Origin: Cupriavidus yeoncheonensis
Lineage (GTDB): Bacteria; Pseudomonadota; Gammaproteobacteria; Burkholderiales; Burkholderiaceae
Length of the DNA stretch: 64,000 nt
Direction of reading: 5' to 3'
Assembly (NCBI RefSeq): GCF_905397275.1
Contig: NZ_CAJPUY010000013.1
Location: 1-64,000 of the forward strand
Shown: piece by piece, positions 1 through 11,434 of the stretch
Layout: each line of letters starts with the position of its first letter
Position numbering within the stretch: position 1 is the first letter of the stretch
Program-made: the position numbers and the translations under genes
Notes under the pieces: generated by a model
Seen by the model: the letters and a program-made list of their open reading frames with translations, nothing else
Database searches by the model: none
What the model was told of the DNA's origin: nothing

Positions 1-1
1 G

Positions 2-577
2 GAGCACGAGTTCAACGCCAGCACCTTTGCTGGCCGCGTGATCGCCGGCACGGGCTCGGACATGTACTCGGCCATCTGCGGCGCGATCGGCGCGCTGCGC
101 GGCCCCAAGCACGGCGGCGCCAATGAAGTGGCCTTCGAGATCCAGAAGCGCTACGACAGCCCCGACGAAGCGCAGGTCGACATCACCCGCCGCGTCGAGA
201 ACAAGGAAGTCGTGATCGGCTTCGGCCACCCGGTGTACACCATTGCCGACCCGCGCAACCAGGTGATCAAGGAAACCGCGCGCCAGTTGTCGAAGGATGC
301 CGGCTCGATGAAGATGTTCGACATCGCCGAGCGCCTGGAGACGGTGATGCGGGACATCAAGAAGATGTTCCCGAACCTGGACTGGTTCAGCGCCGTGAGC
401 TATCACATGATGGGCGTGCCGACCGCGATGTTCACGCCGCTGTTCGTGATCGCGCGCACCTCGGGCTGGGCCGCGCATATCATCGAGCAGCGCATCGACA
501 ACAAGATCATCCGCCCGAGCGCCAACTACACTGGCCCTGAGAACCTGAAATTCGTGCCGATCGGCAAGCGGAAGTAA
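2..577 (+). CDS. prpC: 2-methylcitrate synthase, C-terminal part (cut by window start)
   Basis: This is the C-terminal 191 residues of a citrate-synthase-fold enzyme, open to the left edge. The segment opens with [12 protein letters not shown] and GPKHGGANE, the active-site region of type I citrate synthases, and contains GFGHPVY, which carries the second catalytic His. The tail [19 protein letters not shown] is the PrpC type rather than the GltA type. PrpC condenses propionyl-CoA with oxaloacetate in the cytosolic methylcitrate cycle. An aconitase gene lies 1 kb downstream on the same strand, as in methylcitrate loci of related bacteria. The rest of the gene and the operon start are outside the window. 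A GltA paralogue is the alternative but less likely. Confidence 0.9.
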   Translation, partial: EHEFNASTFAGRVIAGTGSDMYSAICGAIGALRGPKHGGANEVAFEIQKRYDSPDEAQVDITRRVENKEVVIGFGHPVYTIADPRNQVIKETARQLSKDAGSMKMFDIAERLETVMRDIKKMFPNLDWFSAVSYHMMGVPTAMFTPLFVIARTSGWAAHIIEQRIDNKIIRPSANYTGPENLKFVPIGKRK

Positions 578-623
578 GGCGCAGAAGTAAGGCACAGAAG
601 CAAAGCACGGAAGCAAAGCGCAT
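576..623 (+). repeat. Three and a half degenerate 13-bp tandem repeats after prpC
   Basis: Units at 576-588 (AAGGCGCAGAAGT), 589-601 (AAGGCACAGAAGC) and 602-614 (AAAGCACGGAAGC) follow one another directly, and a partial unit runs to about 623. The first unit overlaps the prpC stop codon. A slippage-prone minisatellite is the simplest reading. Confidence 0.75.
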
Positions 624-736
624 GTGAGGCTCGCGTCCGCCACATTCCCGCGACTTTGGCCTGATTGTGTAACGAAAGGGCAGGCTGCTTGCCCTGTTTC
701 GCAAATCGTAGAGAATAGCGGCGGAATCTGCCCGAG

Positions 737-754
737 CCCCGGACCCCTCCGGGG
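737..754 (+). terminator. GC hairpin between prpC and the MliC-like gene
   Basis: CCCCGGA (737-743) pairs perfectly with TCCGGGG (748-754) across a CCCC loop. No T-run follows, so it may be a weak terminator or an mRNA end-stabilising hairpin. The next gene starts 43 bases later. Confidence 0.4.
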
Positions 755-796
755 CGTGCCAGACCATAAAGACACAAACTCTGAAAGGTTATTCCT

Positions 797-1336
797 ATGA
801 AAAAGCTCATTCTCGCAGCATGCATCGGCGCATTCACCCTCGGCACCGCCGGCACCGTGATGGCCCAGGAACCGGCCCACAAGACCACCACGAAGAAGGC
901 GCCCGCCAAGAAGAGCAGCAAGGCAGCCCCGGCCGCCGCGGCCGCCGTGACGCCGACTGGTGAAAAATGGCAGTGTGAGCTCGGCAACGTCCTCTACATC
1001 TCGGGCAACATGCTGCGCGATGAAGTCCTGTCCGTGCACTGGCAAGGCCGCGACTACAAGCTGCCGCGCCAGACCACGGTCACCGGTGCCGACCGCTACT
1101 ACGACGCGCGCTCCGGCCTGGACCTGGTCGTGATCCCAAGCAAGGCCATGCTGTTCAACCATAACCTCGGCCAGCGCCTGGCCGACGAGTGCCAGAACGC
1201 CGAGATGCAAGCCGGCGGTGCCGCCCCGACGCAGGCCGGCGGCCTGCGCGCGCCGGTGACCGCGCCGCTGCTGGCCACGCCGCCGCAGCAACCGCAGTCC
1301 GACGCAACCCAGCAGTCGGCTGCACCGAAGCAGTAA
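797..1336 (+). CDS. Exported MliC/PliC-like protein (C-type lysozyme inhibitor-like fold)
   Basis: The gene encodes 179 residues. Residues 1-23 form a signal peptide ending VMA-QE, followed by a Lys/Ala/Pro-rich linker to about residue 55. A single domain covers residues 58-135, with WQCELGN at its start and LADEC at its end. That places two cysteines at the domain borders, and the inner SGNMLRDEV and YKLPRQTTVTGADRYY segments resemble the MliC/PliC pattern. The last 45 residues are Ala/Gln/Pro-rich and probably disordered. An AAAGG ribosome-binding site lies about 10 bases before ATG. The family assignment is inferred from pattern; the inhibitor role is not proven. It probably acts in the periplasm and is transcribed on its own between prpC and acnA. 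Confidence 0.6.
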   Translation: MKKLILAACIGAFTLGTAGTVMAQEPAHKTTTKKAPAKKSSKAAPAAAAAVTPTGEKWQCELGNVLYISGNMLRDEVLSVHWQGRDYKLPRQTTVTGADRYYDARSGLDLVVIPSKAMLFNHNLGQRLADECQNAEMQAGGAAPTQAGGLRAPVTAPLLATPPQQPQSDATQQSAAPKQ

Positions 1337-1348
1337 GTCCGGTGGCTC

Positions 1349-1382
1349 CCGGGCCCTGCCCGCCTCGGGCCGGGCCCGGTTT
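1349..1382 (+). terminator. Rho-independent-type terminator after the MliC-like gene
   Basis: CCGGGCCC (1349-1356) pairs with GGGCCCGG (1372-1379), with an inner GCCCG/CGGGC stem (1358-1362/1366-1370) and a CCT loop, followed by TTT at 1380-1382. It sits 13 bases after the stop codon. Confidence 0.7.
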
Positions 1383-1579
1383 GCCATGCCGGCGGGGGAT
1401 GGTTGCCGGCATGGCAGTCATTGCGCGAACGCGGTGTTCGCCAGCCACGCGCTGGCGGGCGGCGTGCGCGGCGGTTAGAGTATCAGTCGCAACCGACATC
1501 GGACCGCGGTGGTCGCCGTGACGGCGCACGCCGGGGTCAGGTCCGAGCCACCGCAACATTCCTCGACTGGAGTATGGCA

Positions 1580-4285
<2,706 letters not shown>

Positions 4286-4304
4286 CCGGCTCCGCGTACT
4301 GACG

Positions 4305-4349
4305 CCGCCCGCGCTGCCCGGCCCTGTGCCGGTCAGCGCGGGCGGTTTT
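4305..4349 (+). terminator. Strong intrinsic terminator of acnA
   Basis: A perfect 12-bp stem, CCGCCCGCGCTG (4305-4316) with CAGCGCGGGCGG (4334-4345), is followed directly by TTTT. It begins 19 bases after the acnA stop. Confidence 0.9.
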
Positions 4350-4512
4350 CATTGGGCCGGGGCGCCCCGTCCGTCACTTTCCGGCATGCCCGCGTGTAAG
4401 TTCCACGCAAGCCAGCGCTGCCACACTGTGCCTCACAAGAACGGCGTTCAACGCCCGGAGGACAGCCAGCCATCCGGCCACGGTCCTCCAGCCCATGATT
4501 CCAGGAGACACC

Positions 4513-4653
4513 ATGGTCAAGATCATCATCGCGTTCGTCGTCATCGCCGGCGCCGCCTTCTACCTGCTCAGCAAGGGCGGCGGCGATGTGTCGATGGGCG
4601 GTGAGCAGCACGGCACCGAAACCCACGCACCGGCTCCCGCCGAGCAAAAGTAA
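4513..4653 (+). CDS. Small single-pass membrane protein, 46 residues
   Basis: ATG at 4513 follows AGGAG at 4503-4507 with five bases between. The product is MVKIIIAFVVIAGAAFYLL (residues 1-19, hydrophobic) followed by a short polar tail rich in Gly, His, Thr and Pro ending AEQK. One N-terminal transmembrane helix with the tail in the periplasm is the likely topology. Function is unknown; it may be exported or tether a small partner. The strong ribosome-binding site, its position between two terminator-like hairpins and normal codon use support a real gene. Confidence 0.6.
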   Translation: MVKIIIAFVVIAGAAFYLLSKGGGDVSMGGEQHGTETHAPAPAEQK

Positions 4654-4671
4654 GCCTGCCGGCAAGAACAT

Positions 4672-4697
4672 GACGCCTGTCCGAGCGGACTGGCGTC
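4672..4697 (+). terminator. Hairpin after the 46-residue gene
   Basis: GACGCCTGTCC (4672-4682) pairs with GGACTGGCGTC (4687-4697) around a GAGC loop with one T-T mismatch, followed by CTTCCT. The weak T-run makes it a moderate terminator candidate. Confidence 0.5.
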
Positions 4698-4756
4698 CTT
4701 CCTGTCGACGCAGCGAGTAGAATACCGTTTTACGCAAAAACGGACGGTTTCTCTAT

Positions 4757-5959
4757 ATGGCAGGTTTTCGCCCCAAGGCTTCCCCACGTCTTTCGCCCGA
4801 TGCCGAGCGACTGGTGGCCGACGCGCTCGCCCTCGATGCGTCGGGCAGCCGCATGGAGGACGCGTACTGGGAACGGCGGCTCTCGCAACGCCTGGGCCGG
4901 CTGCTGAAGAACGGCAGCCAGACCGCGCTCGACGCGGCGCTCGAACACCTGTTCAAGCACAACGCTGACGCCTCCGACGTGCTGGCCGAGCAGGCCGAGA
5001 CGCTGGCCGAATCGGCCACGGTGGAAGTCGACGGCGTGCGCTATGACGCCCTGCTGGTGGCCGCTCCCATCCTGGCGCATACCCGCTATGCCATCCCGTC
5101 CGGTTCGCTGAAGCCCGACCTGGCGCAGACCCTGGCCGTGCACCTGCAGGCACATGTGCTGGCCTCTAGCACCAAGGTAGCGCTGTCGCCGTACCTGTAC
5201 AGCATCGACCAGCTGCCGCGCACCCACAGCGACACCTTTGCCCTCACCCACAAGCTGGCAGCCGCCGCGCTGAGCGGCACCGTGCCCAAGGTGGACCTGC
5301 GCGACCTGCCCGAAACCGCACCGATCCTGGCCGATCCGCGCTACCTGCTGGCCGTGGTGGTCGCGCCGCATGAGCAGGGACTATTCCGCTGGCAGGAAGA
5401 TGCCAAGGAACACCACGCCGAGCGCTCGACCTGCCTCGAACAGTGGCGCAGCCAGGTGCAGGCCACCGTGGCCCTGCTGCTGCCGGGCTGCGAGTTCGAG
5501 CTGCTGCTGCCGGATGCCTTCTTCCTGTCCTGCCGCGAATCCGACAAGAGCATCCGTCCGCTGACCGTGCGCGCGGCCGTGAATTACCTGAGCGGCACGC
5601 TGGACGTTCCCGCCGGCCAGCTCGCGGCGGTGGTGGCGGCCTTCGGCGAGGAAGTGGTGGAAGAGTACCGTGTCGGCTTCACCATGCGCGGCGAGAAGGA
5701 TGTGATCTACGGCATCGTCTGGCCGGTCTATGGCCGCGAAGCCGGCGAAGTGGATGCCGACGAAAAGGGCAACCCGCTCGAGCAGATCTGCGAAGAGCTG
5801 CGCAATGCCGGTGTCGAGGACATCTTCCGCCACGCCGCGCTGTTCGATCCGGAATACTGCGAAGACTGCGGCACGCCACTTTATGCGGACCGCAACGGCG
5901 AGATCGTCCACGCCGAGCTGCCCGAAGACGCGCCGACGCAGCAACCGCTGTTCCACTGA
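4757..5959 (+). CDS. DUF2863 family protein
   Basis: The 400-residue soluble protein matches the DUF2863 family, which is found mostly in Burkholderiales. No signal peptide or membrane segment is visible. Residues 1-100 look helical. The middle carries LLPGCEFELLLPDAFF, and the C-terminus contains a zinc-ribbon-like CEDCG pair (YCEDCGTPLY) with only one CxxC, so metal binding is uncertain. Function is unknown. It appears to be transcribed alone, between the hairpin at 4672 and the bidirectional terminator at 5985. Confidence 0.8.
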   Translation: MAGFRPKASPRLSPDAERLVADALALDASGSRMEDAYWERRLSQRLGRLLKNGSQTALDAALEHLFKHNADASDVLAEQAETLAESATVEVDGVRYDALLVAAPILAHTRYAIPSGSLKPDLAQTLAVHLQAHVLASSTKVALSPYLYSIDQLPRTHSDTFALTHKLAAAALSGTVPKVDLRDLPETAPILADPRYLLAVVVAPHEQGLFRWQEDAKEHHAERSTCLEQWRSQVQATVALLLPGCEFELLLPDAFFLSCRESDKSIRPLTVRAAVNYLSGTLDVPAGQLAAVVAAFGEEVVEEYRVGFTMRGEKDVIYGIVWPVYGREAGEVDADEKGNPLEQICEELRNAGVEDIFRHAALFDPEYCEDCGTPLYADRNGEIVHAELPEDAPTQQPLFH

Positions 5960-5984
5960 AGCAGGGAATTCGCCTCCGCCAACG

Positions 5985-6009
5985 CAACGGCCCGCACTGC
6001 GGGCCGTTG
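5985..6009. terminator. Bidirectional terminator between convergent genes
   Basis: A perfect 11-bp stem, CAACGGCCCGC (5985-5995) with GCGGGCCGTTG (5999-6009), has an ACT loop. It lies between the convergent DUF2863 and TrmB-like genes, within 26 bases of both stop codons. Confidence 0.75.
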
Positions 6010-6019
6010 TGCTATGTGG

Positions 6020-6697
6020 CTAGCGCCGCGTCACGCAGCGCCAGAGGCCATGGCCCGATGCCGCGTACTTGCGCTCGAATGGCGTCATCGCGGTTTCGGG
6101 CTGCCACGCCTCGGTCGCGGACGGACGGCCGAGCATGCCCAGCGCCGTCGCAAACTCGTCGATATAGACCTTCCAGTTGCTGCGGCACTCCAGATAGTCG
6201 CCACAGGCCGCCAGCGCGGGAAACACGGCATGCCCCTGCCAGCGTCGTCCGAGGTGCCCGATCTTCGGCCAGGGATTCGGATAGAGCACGTAATGCCGCG
6301 CCACCGGCACGTGGTCATCCTGCAGCAGGCGCCACACGTCGACGAGGTCGGCGCGCGCCCAGCAAAAGTTGCCCGGCACAGGCGCATCGCCCCACCAGTC
6401 CTTGCCGGCGCCCAGGCGCTTCTCCGACTGGTCCACGCCGATCACGAAATGATCTGGATAGGCCGTGGCAAGCCGGAGCGTGCTTTCGCCCACGCCGCAG
6501 CCGGCGTCGAGGATCAGCGGTACGTCGCCGGCCTGCCGCCAGCGCGCCAGCGCCTGGTCCAGCGCCCGCCGGCTCACATCGCCGATCGGCTTGCGAAACG
6601 GCTCGGCAAGATGGCGCGCCACGCGCGCCGCGAGGTGTTCGTGTACGTCGGACTGGGCCGAGACAATGGTGGGGGAATTGGCAAACATGGCCGCCAT
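6020..6697 (-). CDS. TrmB-like SAM-dependent methyltransferase
   Basis: The 225-residue protein has a class I methyltransferase motif (LDAGCGVGEST) at about residues 60-70, an acidic strand end (VIGVDQSEKRL), and YPNPWPKIGHLGRRWQ. This last motif matches the FPDPWPK-x-xH motif of tRNA (guanine46-N7)-methyltransferase TrmB. The N-terminus lacks the long basic extension of many TrmB proteins, and the tail ends with SGHGLWRCVTRR. The likely target is RNA, but it may be a paralogue with a different site. The start at 6697 (MAAMFANS) is preferred because the region before it does not look coding; ATG 6688 is possible. The gene is divergent from the solute-binding protein gene. Confidence 0.75.
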   Translation of the reverse strand: MAAMFANSPTIVSAQSDVHEHLAARVARHLAEPFRKPIGDVSRRALDQALARWRQAGDVPLILDAGCGVGESTLRLATAYPDHFVIGVDQSEKRLGAGKDWWGDAPVPGNFCWARADLVDVWRLLQDDHVPVARHYVLYPNPWPKIGHLGRRWQGHAVFPALAACGDYLECRSNWKVYIDEFATALGMLGRPSATEAWQPETAMTPFERKYAASGHGLWRCVTRR

Positions 6698-6848
6698 TTT
6701 ACCGGCGCCAGCCACCCGCGCCTGACCGGAAAGCCTGCATGGATGTCGTTTTGCCGGCACAATGCGGGCAAAATGCCTGACAACCCGCCCATGGCCGCGC
6801 GCCCTCCTCGCCCGCGGTCGCCCGGGCCAGCATGAGGAGCCTAGCGCC

Positions 6849-8444
6849 ATGCATTTCCGCCGCCCTTCCACCACTTCCCGCGCCATCCGCACCGTGCTGC
6901 TGTGCGGCACCGTCTTCATGCTCCCGGCCGCCGGCAGCGCGCGCGCCGAAGACCTGCGCATCGGCCTGGCGGCCGATGTCACGTCCATGGACCCGCAGTG
7001 GAACAACGCCGGCCCGAACAACGCCATCGCGTTGCATATCTTCGAGTCGCTGGTGTTCATGGACAAGAACGCGCGCTATATCCCGGGGCTCGCGCTGTCC
7101 TGGAAGCCGCTCAACCCGACCACCTGGGAAATCAAGCTGCGCCCGAACGTGAAGTGGCACGACGGCTCGCCGTTCACGAGCGCGGATGTGAAGGCTTCGC
7201 TCGAGCGGCCCGAGAAGCTGGTCAACAGCCCGGGGTCGTTCACGAGCTACACCAAGCCGATCGCGCGCATCGACACGCCCGACGCCCTCACGGTGCGCCT
7301 GACCATGAACGCGCCGAACTACGCCAACCTGGCCAATGACCTGAACAGCGTGCCGATCATGCCGAAGAAGGTGGCCGCCACGCTCACGCAGGCCGACTTC
7401 GATTCAGGCAAGGCCATGATCGGCACCGGCCCGTTCAGGTTCGTGCGCTTCGCGCGCGGCCAGGAGATCGTGATGGCGCGCAACCCCGACTACTGGGGCG
7501 CCAGGCCGGAATGGGACCGCGCGATCTTCCGCATCATCACCGATAACGGCGCCCGCTCCGCCGCCCTGCTGGCGGGCGACGTGGATGTGATCGAAAGCGT
7601 GCCGGCGGCCGATGTGGCCAAGCTCAAGCAGAACCCGAAGTTCCGCATCGAGCAGACCGTGTCATGGCGCACGATCTTCTGGCAGATGGACCAGTCGCGC
7701 GACAACCCGCCGTACGTCACCGACAAAGCGGGCAAGCCGCTGGGCAAGAACCCGTTCAAGGATGCGCGCGTGCGCGCCGCCATCTCCAGGGCGATCAACC
7801 GCGACGCCATCGTCAGCCGCATCATGGAAGGCCTGGCGGTGCCGGCATCGTCACTGGTGTCGCCGCAGATCTTCGGGCACCCGGGAACCAGGCCCGAGGC
7901 CTACGACCCCGAAGGCGCGAAGAAGCTGCTGGCGGCCGCCGGTTATCCGAACGGCTTCGGGCTGACGCTGCACGCGACCAACAACCGCTACCTGAACGAT
8001 GCCGCCGTGGCGCAGGCCACCGCCAGCATGCTGACGCGTGTGGGGATCCAGACGAAGGTGGAAACCCTGCCGGTGGCCGCGTATTTCACGCGCGCGCGCC
8101 AGGGCGATTTCTCGTTCGAGATGCTGGGCTGGGGCTCCGCCGCCGCCGACGTGGCGCTGCGCTCGATCACGGGCACGCCCAACCCGCAGACGGGCTACGG
8201 CACCTGGAACTGGGGCAAGTACAGCAACCCCCAGCTGGACAAGCTGATCGAAACGTCGCTTACCACGGTAAGCAGCGACAAGGCACGCGAGGACAATGCA
8301 AAGGCCGCCGCGAAGTTCGCGCTGGACGACCATGCGATCATTCCGTCGCACAGCCAGCTTGCGATGTGGGCGATGAAGAAGGGCCTGAAGTACGAAGCAC
8401 GCACCGACGAGTGGTCGCTCGCGCAGTTCTTCCACAAGGAGTGA
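6849..8444 (+). CDS. ABC transporter substrate-binding protein, family 5 (peptide/nickel type)
   Basis: The 531-residue precursor has a signal peptide (residues 1-35, ending SARA-EDL). The mature protein has the family-5 (DppA/OppA-like) opening LRIGLAADVTSMDPQWNN, then GLALSWKPLNPTTWEIKLRP, KWHDGSPFTSADVKASLERP, GTGPFRF and NPDYWG. These proteins capture oligopeptides, opines or similar ligands in the periplasm. No permease or ATPase gene is adjacent, so this is an orphan receptor that would share a transporter encoded elsewhere. The ATG at 6849 was chosen because it begins the signal peptide and GAGG lies 11 bases upstream. Confidence 0.9.
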   Translation: MHFRRPSTTSRAIRTVLLCGTVFMLPAAGSARAEDLRIGLAADVTSMDPQWNNAGPNNAIALHIFESLVFMDKNARYIPGLALSWKPLNPTTWEIKLRPNVKWHDGSPFTSADVKASLERPEKLVNSPGSFTSYTKPIARIDTPDALTVRLTMNAPNYANLANDLNSVPIMPKKVAATLTQADFDSGKAMIGTGPFRFVRFARGQEIVMARNPDYWGARPEWDRAIFRIITDNGARSAALLAGDVDVIESVPAADVAKLKQNPKFRIEQTVSWRTIFWQMDQSRDNPPYVTDKAGKPLGKNPFKDARVRAAISRAINRDAIVSRIMEGLAVPASSLVSPQIFGHPGTRPEAYDPEGAKKLLAAAGYPNGFGLTLHATNNRYLNDAAVAQATASMLTRVGIQTKVETLPVAAYFTRARQGDFSFEMLGWGSAAADVALRSITGTPNPQTGYGTWNWGKYSNPQLDKLIETSLTTVSSDKAREDNAKAAAKFALDDHAIIPSHSQLAMWAMKKGLKYEARTDEWSLAQFFHKE

Positions 8445-8459
8445 CGGCCCCCCGCTGAT

Positions 8460-8482
8460 GCCCCCGAACCTGGTTCCGGGGC
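8460..8482. terminator. Hairpin between convergent genes
   Basis: GCCCCCGAAC (8460-8469) pairs with GTTCCGGGGC (8473-8482) with one internal mismatch. It lies between the stop of the solute-binding protein gene and the stop of the opposing methyltransferase-like gene. T-runs are poor on both sides. Confidence 0.5.
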
Positions 8483-8496
8483 GTCAGGTCACTGCA

Positions 8497-9369
8497 TCAG
8501 ATCACCAGCTTCGCTTCCTGCCGCGCATTGGCCGCGCGCAGCTTGTTCACCCAGTCGCGCGCCGGCAGCCCGGTCGCCTGCTCCACCACATCGGCACGCG
8601 CTTCCAGCGTTTCCCACGACACGTCGATGGGCGGCCCGTTGAAGGCCAGCGCGATGACGTTGCCGTCGTGGACTTCGGGGAACACCAGCACGCGGTTGTC
8701 GAACGCATCGCAGATGCGCTCGATATTCTTCGGGAAGCTGTCGTGGTCGCCGAACAGGTTGATGGTCATCACGCCCGGCGACTTCAGGGTACGGCGGCAG
8801 GCGCGGTAGAAGGCGGTGGTGTCGAGCACCGGGCCGCGCGCCGTGGCGTCGTACAGGTCCACCTGCAACGCGTCAACCGACTCCGTGCTGGTGGCGTCCA
8901 TCACATAGTCCCAGGCATCCTGCTCGCGCACGCTGAGGCGCGCATCGTCCTCACGCAGGCCGAACATGCTGCGCCCGGCAATGATCACCGCCGGATTCAG
9001 CTCCACCGCGGTCACGCGGGCCCGCGCGAAATGCCGGTGGCTGAACTTGGTCAGCGCCGCCGCGCCCAGCCCGAGCTGCGCCACGTGGAAGTCCGGCGCG
9101 GACGGCGACAGGAACAGCAGCCAGGCCATCATCTGCTGGGCGTATTCGAGTTCGATGGCATCGGGCTTGCGCAGGCGCATCGCGCCCTGTACCCACTCGG
9201 TGCCGAAGTGCAGGTAACGCACACCATCCATTTCGGAGAAGGTGACCGGGGCAAAGCGCGGCGTCATGCGCTTTTCGTCCTGGCCCGGGCGTTCGCCACG
9301 GGTACGGATGCCGCGCGCGGGGCGGCGCGAGGCAACGGCCTCGATCGATTTGCGTTTCAGTAGGGTCAT
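8497..9369 (-). CDS. Spermidine synthase-like protein
   Basis: The 290-residue protein has the spermidine-synthase/methyltransferase fold. It contains HVAQLGLGAAALTKFSHRH (nucleotide-binding loop), RVTAVELNPAVI (acidic ribose-binding strand) and DALQVDLYDA in place of the usual catalytic Asp loop. A basic N-terminal 35-residue segment precedes the domain. True spermidine synthases carry a paired-Asp GGGDGG loop that is not conserved here, so the activity may differ. It is 75 bases downstream of the PLP enzyme gene on the same strand and may be co-transcribed with it. Confidence 0.75.
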   Translation of the reverse strand: MTLLKRKSIEAVASRRPARGIRTRGERPGQDEKRMTPRFAPVTFSEMDGVRYLHFGTEWVQGAMRLRKPDAIELEYAQQMMAWLLFLSPSAPDFHVAQLGLGAAALTKFSHRHFARARVTAVELNPAVIIAGRSMFGLREDDARLSVREQDAWDYVMDATSTESVDALQVDLYDATARGPVLDTTAFYRACRRTLKSPGVMTINLFGDHDSFPKNIERICDAFDNRVLVFPEVHDGNVIALAFNGPPIDVSWETLEARADVVEQATGLPARDWVNKLRAANARQEAKLVI

Positions 9370-9444
9370 GTCTTGCTTGTTCGGACAGGCCAGTAGCCAT
9401 CAACCAGCGCTGGAAAGCCGCGATTGTGACAGAAACGCGCGCGG

Positions 9445-10587
9445 TCATTGTCCGGCGCCGCCGGGAATACCGGCACCCGCGGCCGCCAGTCCCTCGACGG
9501 CTTGCGGCGTCAGCACCGGTTCGCCTTTCACGGCGCGGCCGATCAGGACGTCCGCCGCGTCCACGTGGATGCGCTGTTCCTGGTACCAGTCGTCGTCGTA
9601 GTAGGTCGTCGCGTACCGTTCGCCGCTGTCGCACAGCAGCGTGACGATCGCGCCGGCCTGTCCGGCTGCACGCATGCGCTGCGCGAGGTACAGCACGCCG
9701 ACGAAATTGGTGCCGGTCGATCCGCCCACGCGGCGCCCGAAACGCTGCGCCAGGTAGCGCATGGCGGCAAACGACAGCGCGTCAGGCACCTTGAGCATGG
9801 CGTCGATGCACGTCGGAATGAAAGACCGCTCGACGCGAGGGCGGCCGATGCCTTCGATGCGCGAGCCCGTATCGAGCGTCAGCGCCGGATCGGGCTGGCC
9901 CGCCAGACAGCCACGGAAGTGATCGAAGAACACGGAGTTCTCCGGATCGGCGCACAGGATGCGCGTCTGGTGCCGCCGGTAGGCCACGTAGCGCCCCAGC
10001 GTGGCCAAGGTGCCACCCGTGCCGCCGCTGGCAACGATCCACGCCGGCACCGGATTCGACTCCTGCGCCATCTGCTTGAAGATGGACTCGGCGATATTGT
10101 TGTTGGCCCGCCAGTCCGTCGCGCGCTCGGCGTAGGTGAACTGGTCCATGAAATGGCCGCCCGATTCGCGCGCGATGCGGTGCGACTCGGTGTAGATCTC
10201 CGACGGGTTGTCGACGAGGTGGCAGCGCCCGCCGTAGAACTCGATGGCCTCCACCTTCGCACGCGAGGTGCCGGCCGGGATCACCGCCACGAACGGCAGC
10301 CCCAGCAAGCGCGCGAAATAGGCCTCAGAGATCGCGGTCGAGCCGCTGGACGCCTCCACGACCGTGCTGTCCGCATGCAGCCATCCGTTGCACAACGCAT
10401 ACAGGAACAGCGACCGCGCGAGCCGGTGCTTGAGGCTGCCGGTCGGATGGCTGGATTCGTCCTTGAAGTAGAAGCGGAGGTCCGGATAGCCGGGCAGGTC
10501 CAGAGGAATCAGGTGGGTATCGGAAGACCGGTTGAAATCGGCCTCGATACGATGGATCGCTTCGTGGGTCCATTCTGAATTCGGCAT
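9445..10587 (-). CDS. PLP-dependent cysteine synthase-family enzyme (Cds1-like cysteine desulfhydrase)
   Basis: The 380-residue protein is a fold-type II PLP enzyme. [11 protein letters not shown] carries the PLP lysine (SLKHR), [13 protein letters not shown] is the substrate/asparagine loop variant, and [16 protein letters not shown] is the phosphate-binding glycine loop. The insertion [20 protein letters not shown] is typical of the Cds1 group of L-cysteine desulfhydrases rather than of CysK/CysM. The expected reaction is cysteine to pyruvate, ammonia and sulfide in the cytosol. The C-terminal extension after residue 330 (DDDWYQEQ...) is also seen in that group. Substrate is inferred from family. 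Confidence 0.8.
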   Translation of the reverse strand: MPNSEWTHEAIHRIEADFNRSSDTHLIPLDLPGYPDLRFYFKDESSHPTGSLKHRLARSLFLYALCNGWLHADSTVVEASSGSTAISEAYFARLLGLPFVAVIPAGTSRAKVEAIEFYGGRCHLVDNPSEIYTESHRIARESGGHFMDQFTYAERATDWRANNNIAESIFKQMAQESNPVPAWIVASGGTGGTLATLGRYVAYRRHQTRILCADPENSVFFDHFRGCLAGQPDPALTLDTGSRIEGIGRPRVERSFIPTCIDAMLKVPDALSFAAMRYLAQRFGRRVGGSTGTNFVGVLYLAQRMRAAGQAGAIVTLLCDSGERYATTYYDDDWYQEQRIHVDAADVLIGRAVKGEPVLTPQAVEGLAAAGAGIPGGAGQ

Positions 10588-10713
10588 GGCACTTCCCCGG
10601 CAATACTGCGAGTGACAGGACCGGGCCGCTGGGGCGCCGGGGCAGTGGGGCGTGCCGTCATCGTACAGGAAGTGCCGTCTCGTCCCACGATCGCGGTGCC
10701 GCGGTGACTCTTT

Positions 10714-11223
10714 TCATCTGGCTCGCTTTAACACAATCTCGCCCGAGCCGCCGCCGGAAGCCGCAGGAGTCGTCCACCTCAGTTCCTCTCCCGAGAGGAC
10801 AAAGGGCCTGCGCTGCTCGACGCCATTCCAGTTCGGGAAGGTACTGGACTCGATACGAAAGGTGATGATCTTATCGGCTTCGTTGACGACGTACGTACCA
10901 AAGTGGGCGATCGAACCTTGCACGACGGCGCGATATTCCTCCGCACTGCCCTTCATCCGGTCATTGGAGGCGTACTTGGGCAGGTCGCCGCGCGCGTTCA
11001 CCAGCGCATAGTGGCCGTGGCCGTCAAAGATCACGAGACCGTGGGGATTGGGTCCGTACATCGGCGTGCGGCTGCCGTCAGCCTGGACAGTGTCAACCGA
11101 GACATAGGTCCATGCGCCGGTCAGTTGCTGGTCGATTGATGACTGCGCTGACGCTGCGCCCGATTGCAGCATCAGCCCCAGGAACACCAATCGCATGACG
11201 GTTGCGCTATGGATGGTTTTCAT
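10714..11223 (-). CDS. Exported lipocalin-like domain protein
   Basis: The 169-residue precursor has a signal peptide ending at about residue 27 (GAASA-QSS), then a lipocalin-like domain: LTGAWTYVSVDTVQADGSR at the start, NPHGLVIFDGHGHYALV in the middle and EELRWTTP near the end. Such domains often accompany small-molecule stress functions, but no ligand can be named. Start ATG 11223 is set by the signal peptide. The gene is divergent from the ArsR regulator with 211 bases between them, so that regulator could act on both. Confidence 0.7.
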   Translation of the reverse strand: MKTIHSATVMRLVFLGLMLQSGAASAQSSIDQQLTGAWTYVSVDTVQADGSRTPMYGPNPHGLVIFDGHGHYALVNARGDLPKYASNDRMKGSAEEYRAVVQGSIAHFGTYVVNEADKIITFRIESSTFPNWNGVEQRRPFVLSGEELRWTTPAASGGGSGEIVLKRAR

Positions 11224-11406
11224 GGATCGCCTCGTGTATGCGCTGCCTTGCTCGCCCTCTGGCTGCAGGCGGTCAGGCATCGGGTTCGCCCAGCCATCCC
11301 GGCGGGCCGTTACCAGCACGCCGATCCTTAACGTACGCCCCCTGCCGGCTTCGCTCTGTTCGCTTCCCGACAGATGCACTGAGCCAGATGTAACAGCCCT
11401 TGATCT

Positions 11407-11430
11407 TCATTTAACCAATGCGTTAAATGA
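11407..11430. promoter_or_regulatory. 24-bp dyad, probable ArsR operator
   Basis: Arms TCATTTAAC (11407-11415) and GTTAAATGA (11422-11430) are perfect 9-bp inverted repeats with a six-base spacer. The site ends four bases before the ArsR start codon. ArsR-family dimers bind such AT-rich dyads. Position suggests autorepression, with possible control of the divergent lipocalin-like gene. Confidence 0.65.
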
Positions 11431-11434
11431 CTTC

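Noticed and set aside
1..577. gltA (housekeeping citrate synthase)
   Set aside because: The C-terminal sequence and aconitase neighbour fit PrpC better.
6698..7066. N-terminal extension of the TrmB-like gene to 7066
   Set aside because: The extension overlaps the divergent solute-binding protein start and signal peptide and is not protein-like.
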